Positions 1 to 9,600 of a DNA stretch of 64,000 nucleotides are shown here, piece after piece. The notes below the pieces were generated by a model. The model made no database searches. It saw only the letters and a list, made by a program, of their open reading frames with translations, and was not told where the DNA came from. A program made the position numbers and the translations under genes. Every line of letters starts with the position of its first letter. The stretch's first letter is position 1. Source of the DNA: JALHVH01 sp964544265 (GTDB lineage: Bacteria; Acidobacteriota; Aminicenantia; Aminicenantales; Saccharicenantaceae); contig CAZJBD010000001.1 in the NCBI GenBank assembly GCA_964544265.1, forward strand, positions 1 through 64,000, written 5' to 3'.

Positions 1-156
1 CTCCTCTCCCTTCGGTCGAGGACCCGTGCCCGCTCCGACTTTCGACTGCCTCCTCCGGGCGTCGCCCCTGCGTCATTGCTCATATCACACGATAAGAGAC
101 GCTTCCAGCGCTCTTTGTTTGCTTCGAAAAAGGCAAGTTGGTAAGATAATGAGGTT
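1..156. other. Left window edge, no confident gene
   Basis: GC-rich edge sequence ahead of the inositol monophosphatase gene. A minus-strand frame opens at an ATG at 83-81 and stays open to the window edge, about 27 codons, rich in Gly, Ser and Arg. It lacks a clear ribosome binding site, so it could be the start of a divergent gene or chance. No tRNA fold or repeat was seen. Confidence 0.3.
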
Positions 157-945
157 ATGGATAGACGTAATGAGTTCCTCGAGGCGGCCAAGGCCGCAGC
201 CCGGGAAGCCGGCGGGCTTCTCAGGGACAACGTGGACAAGCGCAGCGAGATCATATTTAAAGGGACCGTCGATCTTGTAACCCTCTTCGATAGGAAGTCC
301 CAGGAGATGATCTTCCGAAGCCTTTCAGCGGCCTTCCCGAGCCACGGTTTCCTGGCCGAGGAAGACTTGTCCCTGCCGGGTACGTCCGACTGGCGCTGGA
401 TCATCGATCCCATCGACGGAACGACCAATTTTGCGCACACTTTTCCCGTATTCTGCGTGTCCATCGCCCTCGAGCAAGAAGGCGTGATCGTGGTGGGAGT
501 CGTTTACGATCCCATGAGGGATGAGCTCTTTGAGGCCGTCAAGGGAGGGGGGGCCTTCCTGAACGGCGTCCCCATTATGGTCTCGAACGTCCCGGAGCTT
601 GGGAAGGCTCTTTTGGCCACCGGCTTCCCCTATGATGTCCGGACGAGTCGTTTCAATAACGTCCGGGAGTTCAACGCCTTCATCATCCGGGCCCAGGCCA
701 TCCGCCGCTGCGGCTCGGCCGCCCTGGACCTTTGCTATGTGGCCTGCGGCCGTTTTGACGGCTTTTGGGAACTCAAGCTCAAGCCTTGGGACGTGGCCGC
801 CGGTGCGCTAATCGTGGAGGAAGCGGGGGGAAGGGTCTCGGATTTCGATGGCCGAACCTTTGATCCCTATAACCAGCGGGCGCTGGCTTCAAATGGGCGA
901 ATTCATGAAGAGATGAAGAAGGTCTTGGAGGGGTGCGTGGGGTGA
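157..945 (+). CDS. Inositol monophosphatase family protein
   Basis: A cytoplasmic Mg2+-dependent sugar or inositol phosphatase of 262 residues, the usual length of the IMPase/SuhB family. The metal-binding glutamates lie in an EED segment near residue 69, followed by the signature DPIDGTTNF near residue 87. The C-terminal motif WDVAAGALIVEEAGG near residue 209 completes the metal site. Family substrates include myo-inositol-1-phosphate, histidinol phosphate and fructose-1,6-bisphosphate; the sequence alone does not decide between them. GAGG at 151-154 is very close to the ATG. The next gene begins just after the stop, so the two may be cotranscribed. Confidence 0.9.
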   Translation: MDRRNEFLEAAKAAAREAGGLLRDNVDKRSEIIFKGTVDLVTLFDRKSQEMIFRSLSAAFPSHGFLAEEDLSLPGTSDWRWIIDPIDGTTNFAHTFPVFCVSIALEQEGVIVVGVVYDPMRDELFEAVKGGGAFLNGVPIMVSNVPELGKALLATGFPYDVRTSRFNNVREFNAFIIRAQAIRRCGSAALDLCYVACGRFDGFWELKLKPWDVAAGALIVEEAGGRVSDFDGRTFDPYNQRALASNGRIHEEMKKVLEGCVG

Positions 946-947
946 CG

Positions 948-1553
948 ATGCTGGAGCGCCTTTGTCCGCAAAAGGGACGGGATTTTGCTTTCTTCGTCTT
1001 TGTCATGGCGGCGTCCGTCGTTCTTGGTTTCGGCGGCCCGGGATTTCCCTGCGAGAGAGGGAAACCACAGTCATCCGAGCTCGTCCTGCTGAAGAAACTT
1101 GTCGTTCCTGCGAACGCCGGCTGGGTGGATACGGGCATCGATGTCGAGGAGGGCGAGGAACTCGTTTTTCAGGGAGAGGGTCAGATATCCCTCCAAAAAG
1201 GAAATCCTGATGCCGGTTGCGGTCCCGAGGGCTATGACATCCAAGGCCTTCAGCAACCCCTCCCGGACCAAAACCTGGGCTGCCTGGCCGGCCGGGTCAC
1301 TTGGCTTTTGGCCGTCCGGACGGACGAGAAGACCGGAGAAGAGGTCCGCGACGAGCTCATCAAGTATTTCTATATTGGGCGAGAGCAAACCGTGGCCATG
1401 CCTCTTCAAGGCCGCCTTTTTCTGGGGGTTAACGAGAACGTCGTCAAGGACAACGACGGGGAATTTACGGTATCGATTTACCTAAAGAATTTAGATAGGC
1501 CGGACAAACGTCCTTTTAAGCCTGATTCTTCTTCTCCAGGAACCGTTCCATAA
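948..1553 (+). CDS. Secreted PA-IL/LecA-like domain protein
   Basis: About 201 residues with a hydrophobic N-terminal export segment ending near a Gly-Pro-Cys stretch. The body has the jelly-roll pattern seen in LecA-like (PA-IL) domains: a GWVDTGIDVEEGEEL strand near the start of the mature part and a C-terminal RLFLGVNENVVKDNDGEF segment, where the LGVND-type loop carries calcium ligands in the family. A carbohydrate- or surface-binding role is inferred. The start is uncertain: ATG at 948 gives the cleanest signal peptide, while an in-frame GTG at 933 overlaps the phosphatase gene. The 3' end overlaps the convergent accC gene by 38 bases, so the two transcripts are antisense there. Confidence 0.6.
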   Translation: MLERLCPQKGRDFAFFVFVMAASVVLGFGGPGFPCERGKPQSSELVLLKKLVVPANAGWVDTGIDVEEGEELVFQGEGQISLQKGNPDAGCGPEGYDIQGLQQPLPDQNLGCLAGRVTWLLAVRTDEKTGEEVRDELIKYFYIGREQTVAMPLQGRLFLGVNENVVKDNDGEFTVSIYLKNLDRPDKRPFKPDSSSPGTVP

Positions 1554-2865
1554 ACTGGGCATCGTAGTTGCCTTCCTGGAATTCCGTGCTGGAAAGGATT
1601 TGGAGATGGAGCGGTAGGTTGGTCTTTATGCCCACGATGGTCGTCGTTTCCAGGGCCGTTTTCATTTTCCGGATGGCCAGGGAGCGCGTCGGGGCGAAGG
1701 CGATGATCTTGGCCACCAGGGAATCGTAATCGGGAGGGATCTGCCAGCCGCCGTAAGCCGCCGAATCCACCCGGATGCCCTCTCCCCCCGGCAGGACGAG
1801 GAACTCGATTTTTCCCGGCGAGGGAACGAAGGTCTCGGGGTCCTCGGCGTTGATTCGGCATTCGATGGAGTGGCCGCGCATTTCGAGTTCGAGTGGGAAG
1901 TTGATTTTTTCTCCGGCCGCCGCCCGGATCTGAGCCTTGACCAGGTTGATGCCGTAGACCATCTCGGTGATGGGATGCTCGACCTGGACCCGCGCGTTGG
2001 CTTCCATGAAGTAAAACCTCTTTTTTTCGTCCACCAGGAACTCGAACGTCCCCAGGCTTTGGTAGCCGATCTCACTGGCGGCGTTCTCGACCGCGTTCAT
2101 CATCTTTTTGCGGATCCGCTCGTCGATGAAAGGCGAAGGAGTCTCCTCCAAGAGTTTCTGGTACTTCCTTTGGATCGAACACTCTCGCTCACCGAAAGCG
2201 AGGGCTTTGCCTTTCTTGTCCCCGATGATCTGGATCTCTATATGGTGGGCGCCCGAGATGTGTTTTTCGATATAGAGAGAAGGGTCGCCGAAGGCGGATT
2301 TTGCTTCGTTCTGGGCAATGGGCAGCTGCTCTTCGAGCTGGGCGGAGGTGGCGCAGATGCGCATGCCCTTGCCCCCTCCTCCGGCCGCGGCCTTGATGAT
2401 GACCGGGAAACCGATCTTCTGGGCGATCTTCTTGGCTTCGGCTGCGTCCTCGATAATCTTATCACTGCCTGGGATGACGGGCAGGCCGGCCTTTTTCATG
2501 GCTTGGCGCGCCTTGTTCTTGTCCCCCATCAGGCGGATGATGGAGGCCGGCGGACCGATGAACGTGATCCCCGAGGTCTCGCAGATCTCGGCAAAACGGG
2601 AATTTTCCGCCAGGAACCCGTAGCCAGGGTGGAGGGCGTCGGCCTTAGTGATCTCGGCCGCGCTGAGGAGGTTCGGGATATTGAGGTAGCTCTCCGAGGC
2701 CTTGGCGGGCCCGATGCAAACCCTTTCATCGGCGAGCATGGTATGGAGGGACGTCTTGTCGGCCTGAGAGTAGACCGCGACGGTCTTGATGCCCAGCTCC
2801 CGGGCGGAACGGATGACCCGCAGGGCGATCTCTCCGCGGTTGGCGACAAGAATCTTGGATATCAT
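1516..2865 (-). CDS. accC: Acetyl-CoA carboxylase, biotin carboxylase subunit
   Basis: Carboxylates biotin on AccB using ATP and bicarbonate, the first half-reaction of acetyl-CoA carboxylase in fatty acid synthesis. The 449 residues match the family length. It opens with MISKILVANRGEIALRVIRS, has the ATP-grasp glycine-rich loop KAAAGGGGKGMR near residue 160, and a central EANARVQVEHP segment near residue 286 holding metal and active-site residues. The start at 2865 is chosen because it lies 5 bases after the accB stop and begins the conserved family sequence; upstream codons in frame are arginine-rich shadow of accB. No carboxyltransferase genes lie in the window, so AccA and AccD or a PccB-type partner must be encoded elsewhere. 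Confidence 0.95.
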   Translation of the reverse strand: MISKILVANRGEIALRVIRSARELGIKTVAVYSQADKTSLHTMLADERVCIGPAKASESYLNIPNLLSAAEITKADALHPGYGFLAENSRFAEICETSGITFIGPPASIIRLMGDKNKARQAMKKAGLPVIPGSDKIIEDAAEAKKIAQKIGFPVIIKAAAGGGGKGMRICATSAQLEEQLPIAQNEAKSAFGDPSLYIEKHISGAHHIEIQIIGDKKGKALAFGERECSIQRKYQKLLEETPSPFIDERIRKKMMNAVENAASEIGYQSLGTFEFLVDEKKRFYFMEANARVQVEHPITEMVYGINLVKAQIRAAAGEKINFPLELEMRGHSIECRINAEDPETFVPSPGKIEFLVLPGGEGIRVDSAAYGGWQIPPDYDSLVAKIIAFAPTRSLAIRKMKTALETTTIVGIKTNLPLHLQILSSTEFQEGNYDAQFMERFLEKKNQA

Positions 2866-2870
2866 GAACT

Positions 2871-3386
2871 TCAGGAGGGGACCCGGACGGCGAACAGCTT
2901 CTGGCCGTACTCGACTGGCTTCCCGTTCTCGACGTAAATAGCGGTCACCACGCCGTCGGCGTCGGACTCGATCTCGTTCATGAGCTTCATGGCTTCGATG
3001 ATGCACAAGGTCTGGCCCTTCTTCACGACGTCGCCGATTTCGACGAACGGGTCGGCGTTGGGGGCCGGGGCCCGGTAGAATGTTCCAACCATCGGGGAAG
3101 TGATCTGGTGGCCGTTCTTGTCTGCTTCCAGGCGTGGCAGGGCCTCGGGAGGCAGGCTGTTACCCTCACTATTTTGAGGGAGTGCCGCAACGGCCACTGT
3201 CTGGTAAGAAGGCGCCCCAGGAACGTTCCTCACGATCTTGACCTTCAGCCCTTCGATCTCGAGCTCGAACAGGGCCAGGTTTCTTTCTTCAAGAAGGGCG
3301 ATGAGCTTCTTGATCTCGTCATAGTCGATCTTGGAAGCCATTTTTCGCTCTTCAGCCTCGGCCGGCGGCTTGTCGTTTTTGTTCAT
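2871..3386 (-). CDS. accB: Acetyl-CoA carboxylase biotin carboxyl carrier protein
   Basis: Carries biotin between the carboxylase and carboxyltransferase of acetyl-CoA carboxylase. Of its 171 residues the last 80 or so form the biotinyl domain, with the canonical EAMKLMNEIES motif and the biotin acceptor at Lys134. The N-terminal 70 residues contain the usual helix (DYDEIKKLIALLEERNL) and a Pro/Ala-rich linker follows. ATG 3386 has GGAAGG 5 bases upstream; an in-frame ATG at 3341 is a weaker alternative. First gene of an accB-accC operon, divergent from ffh. Confidence 0.95.
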   Translation of the reverse strand: MNKNDKPPAEAEERKMASKIDYDEIKKLIALLEERNLALFELEIEGLKVKIVRNVPGAPSYQTVAVAALPQNSEGNSLPPEALPRLEADKNGHQITSPMVGTFYRAPAPNADPFVEIGDVVKKGQTLCIIEAMKLMNEIESDADGVVTAIYVENGKPVEYGQKLFAVRVPS

Positions 3387-3418
3387 TTGGCCTTCCGTTT
3401 TTTGTCAAAAGTAGTTCT

Positions 3419-3447
3419 ACCTTACCCGCTGGGGGGGTAAAAGTCAA
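3419..3447 (-). promoter_or_regulatory. Probable sigma70-type promoter of accBC
   Basis: On the minus strand TTGACT (3447-3442) is followed by a 17-base spacer and TAAGGT (3424-3419). The -35 box is good and the -10 box weak. It sits 33 bases upstream of the accB start. Confidence 0.45.
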
Positions 3448-3468
3448 GCCGGGGTTTGTCCAGGGGAG

Positions 3469-3485
3469 AACCGGGCAGCCCGGTT
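3469..3485. promoter_or_regulatory. Palindrome between accB and ffh promoters
   Basis: AACCGGGC, one central A, then GCCCGGTT form a perfect 8-bp inverted repeat. Its right end touches the -35 box of the ffh promoter, and it lies upstream of the accBC promoter. The 1-base centre argues for a protein-binding operator rather than an RNA hairpin. The regulator is unknown. Confidence 0.35.
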
Positions 3486-3513
3486 TGACCGCTAGCCGAA
3501 GATGCCGTAAGAT
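3485..3513 (+). promoter_or_regulatory. Probable promoter of ffh-lpxR
   Basis: TTGACC (3485-3490), 17-base spacer, TAAGAT (3508-3513). Expected transcription start is near 3520, about 28 bases ahead of the ffh ATG, which supports that ATG over upstream in-frame codons. Confidence 0.5.
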
Positions 3514-3547
3514 GTTGAGTTCAAGACGAAAGCGAGGTCTGAACCCC

Positions 3548-4870
3548 ATGTTTGATCAATTGTCCGACCGCCTGCAGAAGATGATGAAGTACCTGCGGGG
3601 GGAGGGAAAAATCACCGAAAAGAACATGGGCGAGGCCCTGAAAATGATCCGGATGGCCTTCCTTGAGGCGGACGTCAACTACAAGGTCGTCCGGGAATTC
3701 GAAGGGAGGATCAAGGCCAAGGCCATGGGAGAGGAGGTCCTCTCCAGCCTGACCCCCGCCCAGCAGGTCATCAAGGTCGTCCGGGACGAATTGACATCCA
3801 TCCTCGGGGGCACAGAAAGATCCCTCAATTTCTCAAACACACCGCCTTCCATTTTCGTGCTCGTCGGCCTCCAGGGAAGCGGCAAGACGACGACCTGCGG
3901 AAAGCTGGCTAGGTGGGTTCAAGGCATCCACAAGAATCCCCTCCTTGTCTCCTTCGATCTCAAGAGGCTCGCAGCCCAAGACCAGCTGAGGACGATTGCC
4001 GGCAGTCTCCAGCTGCCGTTCTATGAAATGACGGCGGAGAAGATGGCCTCGCCGGGCCAAGCCTTGAAAGACCTCATGCTTTTTGCCCGCAACAGGGGTT
4101 TTGACCCCTTAATCGTCGACACGGCCGGCCGCCTGCACGTGGACGGGGAGCTTATGGATGAGCTGAAAATGGTGAAGGAGATCCTCGATCCGGCCGAGGT
4201 CATCTATATCGGGGACGCTATGACCGGCCAGGACGCGGTCAAGAGCGCCCAGGCTTTCGAGGAGAAAATCGGCCTGACCTCCGTCATCCTGACCAAACTT
4301 GACGGCGATGCCAGGGGAGGGGCGGCCCTGTCCATTGTTTCGGTCACCGGAAGACCGATCAAGTTCGCTGGCGTGGGAGAGAAGTTCGACAAGCTCGAGG
4401 TCTTTCATCCCGACCGGATGTCCTCCAGGATCCTGGGGATGGGCGATATCCTCAGTTTAATCGAAAAAGCCGAGGAAAAGGCCGATATCAAAGAGGCCGA
4501 GGAAATGGCCCGCAAGCTTCGGAAGCAGGAGTTCACCCTCGAAGATTTCAAGAAGCAGCTCAACCAGATGAAGAAGATGGGCTCCCTCTCCCAGGTCCTG
4601 GGCATGCTGCCTAAGGGCGGGCTGTTCAAGGATGCCTCCAGGCTTCAGGTCGATGACAAGAAGGTGCTCCACTTTGAAGCCATCATCAATTCCATGACTC
4701 CGGCCGAACGCGAGAATCCCAGGATTCTCGACGGCAGCCGCCGCCTGAGGATCGCCAAGGGAAGCGGACGCCCCGTTTTCGAGGTCAATCAGCTCCTTAA
4801 GCAGTTTACGGAGATGCAGAAAATGATGAAGGGCTCCCAGTTCCGCAAGCTCCTCTCGAAAATGCCATGA
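3548..4870 (+). CDS. ffh: Signal recognition particle protein Ffh (SRP54)
   Basis: GTPase subunit of the signal recognition particle; binds 4.5S RNA and signal peptides and delivers ribosomes to FtsY at the membrane. The 440 residues show the N domain, the G domain P-loop GLQGSGKT (residues 107-114), DTAGRL, the TKLDGDARGG guanine-specificity loop, and a methionine-rich M domain at the C terminus with GSGR and KQFTEMQKMMK. The usual DTYRPAA insertion-box motif reads FDLKRLAA here, a mild deviation. The start is chosen at the conserved MFDQLSDRLQ opening, behind the promoter at 3485. Its stop overlaps the next gene's start as ATGA. Confidence 0.96.
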   Translation: MFDQLSDRLQKMMKYLRGEGKITEKNMGEALKMIRMAFLEADVNYKVVREFEGRIKAKAMGEEVLSSLTPAQQVIKVVRDELTSILGGTERSLNFSNTPPSIFVLVGLQGSGKTTTCGKLARWVQGIHKNPLLVSFDLKRLAAQDQLRTIAGSLQLPFYEMTAEKMASPGQALKDLMLFARNRGFDPLIVDTAGRLHVDGELMDELKMVKEILDPAEVIYIGDAMTGQDAVKSAQAFEEKIGLTSVILTKLDGDARGGAALSIVSVTGRPIKFAGVGEKFDKLEVFHPDRMSSRILGMGDILSLIEKAEEKADIKEAEEMARKLRKQEFTLEDFKKQLNQMKKMGSLSQVLGMLPKGGLFKDASRLQVDDKKVLHFEAIINSMTPAERENPRILDGSRRLRIAKGSGRPVFEVNQLLKQFTEMQKMMKGSQFRKLLSKMP

Positions 4871-5907
4871 GGAAACAAGCGATGCTCATATGGACGGCCT
4901 GGACGGCCCTCCTTTTCCTGAGTTGTCCAGCATGGGCAGGGGACCGGAAACCCGCCGGGACTTTCGGCCTGTTCGTGGAGAATGATGTTTTTGCCTTCTC
5001 CGACGGAGGTTATACGAACGGGGTGAAACTGGTCTGGGTTTCGCCCGGATTGGGCGACGGCCCCGGAATGGGCCGGGTTCCCCGGTGGCTGGATAAGATG
5101 AGCCGGACGCTTACCCCGTCCCGAACGCCTGAAAAGCGGCGCTTTGTTTCCGTTGCCCTCGGCCAGAGCACATACACCCCTGAGGACATTATCCGCAAGG
5201 ACCTTGTCCTGAATGATCGGCCCTATGCCGGGTACACCTATGCCGCGCTTGGCTTCCACCGGGCGACCGCATCCTCAATGGAATCTTTCGAGTTCGACAT
5301 CGGGATTGTCGGCCCCGACTCGTTTGCGGGCGACATCCAGGAGTTCCTCCACCGGGTCTTCAACTGGACCTATCCCGAAGGATGGGATAACCAACTTAAA
5401 GACGAGCTGGCCTTGGGTATCGCCTATGACTACAAATGGAAGGTTCGGCCGGCCGACAAGGCTGGCAGAGGAAATTGGGACCTGATTGCCCATGCCGGGG
5501 GAATGGCCTCAAACGTCTTCTCGGGCGCCTCCGGCGGGATCGAGTTTCGGCTGGGCAGGCGTCTGCCGGACGATTTCGGAACGACCCTCATCGGGCCGGG
5601 GAGCGACAGCGCCTCGCTTTTCGGGGGGAGGGCCCAGAGTCTCTCCGGGAGCGGACATTCCGGCTTCCATGTCTTCGCCGCCCTTGAAGGCCATGCCGTT
5701 GCAAGGGACATCTTTCTTGACGGGAACACTTTTCGCCGAAGTCATAGGGTGGATAAGCTGCCGTTTACGGTCGATATCGCAACAGGAATTGCCTTTCGCC
5801 ACAGGCGTCTGAAAGCGAGCCTAACCTATGTCTATCAAACCAAGCGGTTCAAAGGACAGGAGCTCAAGCCCTTCCTCGGCTCCCTGAATATTGCGCTGGT
5901 TTTTTAG
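4867..5907 (+). CDS. LpxR-family outer-membrane lipid A deacylase (DUF2219)
   Basis: Predicted outer-membrane beta-barrel hydrolase that removes the 3'-acyloxyacyl chain from lipid A. The 346 residues begin with a clear signal peptide ending at AWA. Family signatures follow: ENDVF and YTNG near mature residues 10-25, a YTPEDI segment, DRPYAGYTYAALG, and the catalytic stretch DIQEFLHR followed by PEGWDNQLKDEL. The protein ends in Phe, as many outer-membrane barrels do. It is coupled to ffh by an ATGA overlap, an unexpected partner. The 3' end overlaps the convergent aldolase gene by 44 bases. The family is well supported; activity on this organism's own lipid A is inference. Confidence 0.85.
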   Translation: MRKQAMLIWTAWTALLFLSCPAWAGDRKPAGTFGLFVENDVFAFSDGGYTNGVKLVWVSPGLGDGPGMGRVPRWLDKMSRTLTPSRTPEKRRFVSVALGQSTYTPEDIIRKDLVLNDRPYAGYTYAALGFHRATASSMESFEFDIGIVGPDSFAGDIQEFLHRVFNWTYPEGWDNQLKDELALGIAYDYKWKVRPADKAGRGNWDLIAHAGGMASNVFSGASGGIEFRLGRRLPDDFGTTLIGPGSDSASLFGGRAQSLSGSGHSGFHVFAALEGHAVARDIFLDGNTFRRSHRVDKLPFTVDIATGIAFRHRRLKASLTYVYQTKRFKGQELKPFLGSLNIALVF

Positions 5908-6655
5908 ATTTGAGTTCTTTTGCCATCCGGGCGGCCAGGCCTGCATAAAGGGTTACATCCATCCCGGCGCAGACGAAGGTAAAGCCTTCATTAAACGCTT
6001 TGCGGGCTCCTTCCCGGTCGCCGGCAAAGATCCCGGAGGGGACGCCGCGTCCTGCGCAGGCCGTCCGGACGCGTTCAATGGCCTCCCTGACGTCTTTGTC
6101 TCCCACATGACCCGGCTTTCCCATGCTCGCGGAGAGGTCATAGGGACCGATGAACACCGCATCCACGCCCCGGATGCCCAAGATACGATCGATATCGCGG
6201 ACGGCTTCGATATGCTCGACTTGGGCGATGAGCGTCGTGTCCGTGTTCGCGGCCGCGATATACTCCGCGAAGCGTGCCCCAAACCCGTGGGCCCGGCTGA
6301 TGCCTACGCTGCGGTCGCCCTCCGGCGGATACTTGGACTGACGGACCGCCCGGCCGGCTTCCTCCGCGCTCCTGATATTGGGAAATATGAGCCCGGCGGC
6401 GCCCACGTCCAGCGCTTTTTTTATCCAAGCCGGTTCATTCGCCGGGACGCGGATGATGGACGGACAGCGATCGCCGGCCGCCTGGACCATCCTTTGGACG
6501 GCCGGGATGTCCAATAAGCCGTGCTCCATGTCGAGAAAGAGCCAGTCGAACCCGGCATCTGCCGCGATCTCGGCCAACTCTGGGGCGGGGAGCGTAAGGA
6601 TCGTCCCCAGGAGCCTCTCTCCGGCAAGCAGATGTTTCTTGAATTGAGCGTGCAT
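5864..6655 (-). CDS. HpcH/HpaI-family aldolase
   Basis: Class II, metal-dependent aldolase of 263 residues that splits 2-keto-3-deoxy acids (such as 2-keto-3-deoxyglucarate or 4-hydroxy-2-oxoheptanedioate) into pyruvate and an aldehyde. Family motifs are visible: FLDMEHG near residue 41, RVPANEP near residue 70, YPPEGDRSVG near residue 109, the metal-ligand region AQVEHIEAV near residue 144, and FIGPYDLSASMG near residue 169. It is the last gene of a six-gene operon, 11 bases after the beta-galactosidase stop. Its position suggests a role in sugar-acid breakdown, but the exact substrate cannot be read from sequence. Confidence 0.88.
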   Translation of the reverse strand: MHAQFKKHLLAGERLLGTILTLPAPELAEIAADAGFDWLFLDMEHGLLDIPAVQRMVQAAGDRCPSIIRVPANEPAWIKKALDVGAAGLIFPNIRSAEEAGRAVRQSKYPPEGDRSVGISRAHGFGARFAEYIAAANTDTTLIAQVEHIEAVRDIDRILGIRGVDAVFIGPYDLSASMGKPGHVGDKDVREAIERVRTACAGRGVPSGIFAGDREGARKAFNEGFTFVCAGMDVTLYAGLAARMAKELKSKKPAQYSGSRGRA

Positions 6656-6666
6656 CGTTTTCCTCT

Positions 6667-9600
6667 TTATTCTAGCAGCTCGAAGGTTTCTTTGCTCAGG
6701 ACCTCGGGAGCACCGTCCTTTCTGGAGAACGGCCTCAGCCGATAAGAATAGGAATAGGATTTCGGAAAGAGCATGTATTCGTCGTGCGGCTTAGCCCCCC
6801 AGCTGTTGTCCCCTCCGACTCCCATCTGCCGGAGGTCTACGTTAAACACGACGAGGTCCCGCGGTTTCATGTCCGTTGGGTGCCGCTGGTCCTTTTCCGG
6901 GCCGTACTCATAGTCGTCGGGCAGGAAGCGGCTCGCGGCGGTGGCGATGAGCGGCAGGCCCGTGGCGAGAAGCCCGATGCCTTCCTTATTCGTAAGCGCG
7001 ACCCAGCGGACGTCCGTCTTGTAACCATTCTCCTGGGGACGGATATAGGGATGATATTGGTCCATGACATGGCCCGAGTAAACACCCACGGCGGCGCTCG
7101 TGTTCCGGTCCCAATAGTTCTCGCGGGGGCCGCGGCCATACCAGGTCATGGCGTCGAACTCGGCGGGCAGGACCATCTGCATCCCGAACCGCGGCAGCTC
7201 TGGCAAGCCCTCCGCTCCGGGCCTGAACGTCTGGTTGACGATGATGTCGCCGCTTCCGTAGATTGTGTAGGATGCTGTGAACCCGGAATTCCCGGCCGGA
7301 AGCGTTCCCGTGACATCGACCCGGGCATGGCTCGGACCGAGCCTTTTTCCGGTCGCGGCTTCAATCTTCTTTTTCCGGCCTGCCTCCCGCCAGACGGAGC
7401 ACCTGACCGGCATCCCGTTTCCGTAATCGTTGTCCGTGGGGGCTCTCCAGAAGTCGGGAACGGGTCCGGATTCAAGGATCTCAGTGCTCTCATATTTCAG
7501 CGAGACGATCGTCCCCGTGGTCTTGTCAAACGTCAGGTTGAACCTTTTTCCTTCGAAGAAAAAGGAATTGCCGGTTTCTTTCATGATGAGTGGGGGCAGG
7601 CTCTCCGGATCGGCCGGATTTAATGAAGGCGCCTTGACGGGGAGCGGGAACTGGTCCCAGGCCGCTTCATGACCGGCCGGGACGAGCGGGGTTGTCTTCC
7701 GCGTTTTCCAACTCAAGGTCAGGAAATATTCGATGCCGGGCTCCGGCTTGAATTTCGGATAGGGGACCTCGATATCCAGGCTTTGGTGGGGCGCGAGTTT
7801 GATTTCCGAAAGGTTACCCTGTTCTATGGTCCGGCCTTCGGCCTCGAGCTTCCAGGAGCCGACAAACTCCTTAAGGTCGGTGAAATCAAACCGGTTCTCG
7901 ATCCTGAGTTTCCCGGCCGCAAGGTCCAATGGGCTGGAGTGGATCTGCTGGTAGACTTTTTTGACCTCCCATATGTGAGGGTGGGGTTTCCGATCGGGCA
8001 GGACGAGGCCGTTGCAGCAGAAATTCTTGGAAGTGGGGATCTCCTGCGGTCCGAAATCGCCTCCATAGGCCCAGAACGGTTCCCCCTTCGCGTTTGTCCT
8101 CATGATCCCCTGGTCCACCCAATCCCAGATGAAGCCGCCCTGGAGCTTGGAATGACTCAAGATCACGTCCCAATAATCCTGGAGGTTCCCAACGCTGTTG
8201 CCCATGGCGTGGGCGTACTCGCACATGATGAGCGGCCGGGCATCGTTTGTCCGGACGTATTCTTCCAGTTTGGAAATCCGGGCATACATCGGGCAAAAGA
8301 TGTCGGTGTTCGGGTTGAGCTTCGCGCCTTCGTATTGAACCGGCCGGGTTGCGTCCCTCTGTTTGATCCAGGCATAGGTCGCCTGGAAGTTGATGCCGTT
8401 TCCGGCCTCGTTGCCCAGCGACCAGATGATGACCGATGGATGGTTCTTGTCGCGCTCGACCATCCGGCGCGTCCGGTCGAGGTGGGCGGCCTGCCACTCG
8501 GGCTTGTTGGCCAGGGTCTTGTCCGGGTCGAAGCTCACCCCGTGCGATTCGATATTGGCCTCGTCGACGAGATAGAGCCCGTATCGGTCGCAGAGTTCAT
8601 ACCAGCGTGGGGCATTGGGATAATGGCTCGTCCGGACGGCGTTGATGTTGAACCGCTTCATCAGCCGGATGTCCTCGATCATGAGGTCTTCCTTGACGAC
8701 TTTAGCGTTTCGGGGGTCGTGTTCGTGCCGGTTCACGCCGCGGATGCGGATCGGAACCCCGTTGACCCGCAGGAGGCCGTCTCGGATCTCGACGTTCCGG
8801 AAGCCGGTTTTGCAGGAGACGGCTTCGATCGTCCGGCCCCCGGGGTCCAAGAGCGATACGACAGCCGTGTAAAGGTTCGGCGTTTCGGCCGTCCAATGCA
8901 GGGGCGAAACGACGGGGCTTCTGATCAGGCCGTTGGTTTCCCCGTCTGCCGGTGCATCGACCGCACACAGGAGCGGCGCCGGGACCGCGGACGTGCCGTC
9001 CGGGCTCAAGAGCTCGACCTTAAGCCTGTATCCCTGCACTGGCTCCAGACGGTGGTTCCTGACGCTCACGCGGACGTCCAGCTTCCCGTGCTTAAAAGTA
9101 TCATCAAGGGAGGCGTTGACCTGGAAATCCCTGATCATCACGTCGGGGGTCGAAAAAAGTTGAACGGAACGTTCGATGCCGCTGATCCTCCACATGTCCT
9201 GGGACTCGAGCCAGCTCCCGTCGCTGTAGCGGAAGACCTTAAGAGCTAACGTATCCTCGCCCGGTTTCACATATTTTGTGATGTTGAACTCGGCCGGCGT
9301 CTTGCTGTCTTCGCTGTACCCGACCTCCTTCCCGTTCACCCAGACGTAGAACGCGGAGTTCACGCCGCCGAAGTGGAGGAACACCTGTCGTCCCGTCCAG
9401 GCGTTAGGAACGGTGAAAGAGCGTTTGTATGACCCGACCGGGTTATTTTCCCGCGGGACGTAAGGCGGATCGCCCCCGAAGGGCATGGCCTCGTCGAGGT
9501 AGATGGGCTGTCCGTAGCCCTTGAACTCCCAGTTTGAGGGGACAGGGAAGTCCGTCCAGCTGCTGATGTCGTAGCCCTCTTTTTCGAATCCGAGGGGGGC

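Noticed and set aside
26..280. Open frame over the start of the phosphatase gene
   Set aside because: It overlaps the conserved IMPase N terminus in another frame and lacks a ribosome binding site.
1870..2937. Long open frame on the plus strand opposite accC
   Set aside because: It is antisense to a complete biotin carboxylase with every motif. High-GC third-position bias produces such frames.
7669..9249. A 526-codon open frame antisense to the beta-galactosidase
   Set aside because: The opposite strand encodes the conserved GH2 protein with both catalytic glutamates. No domain or ribosome binding site supports the antisense reading.
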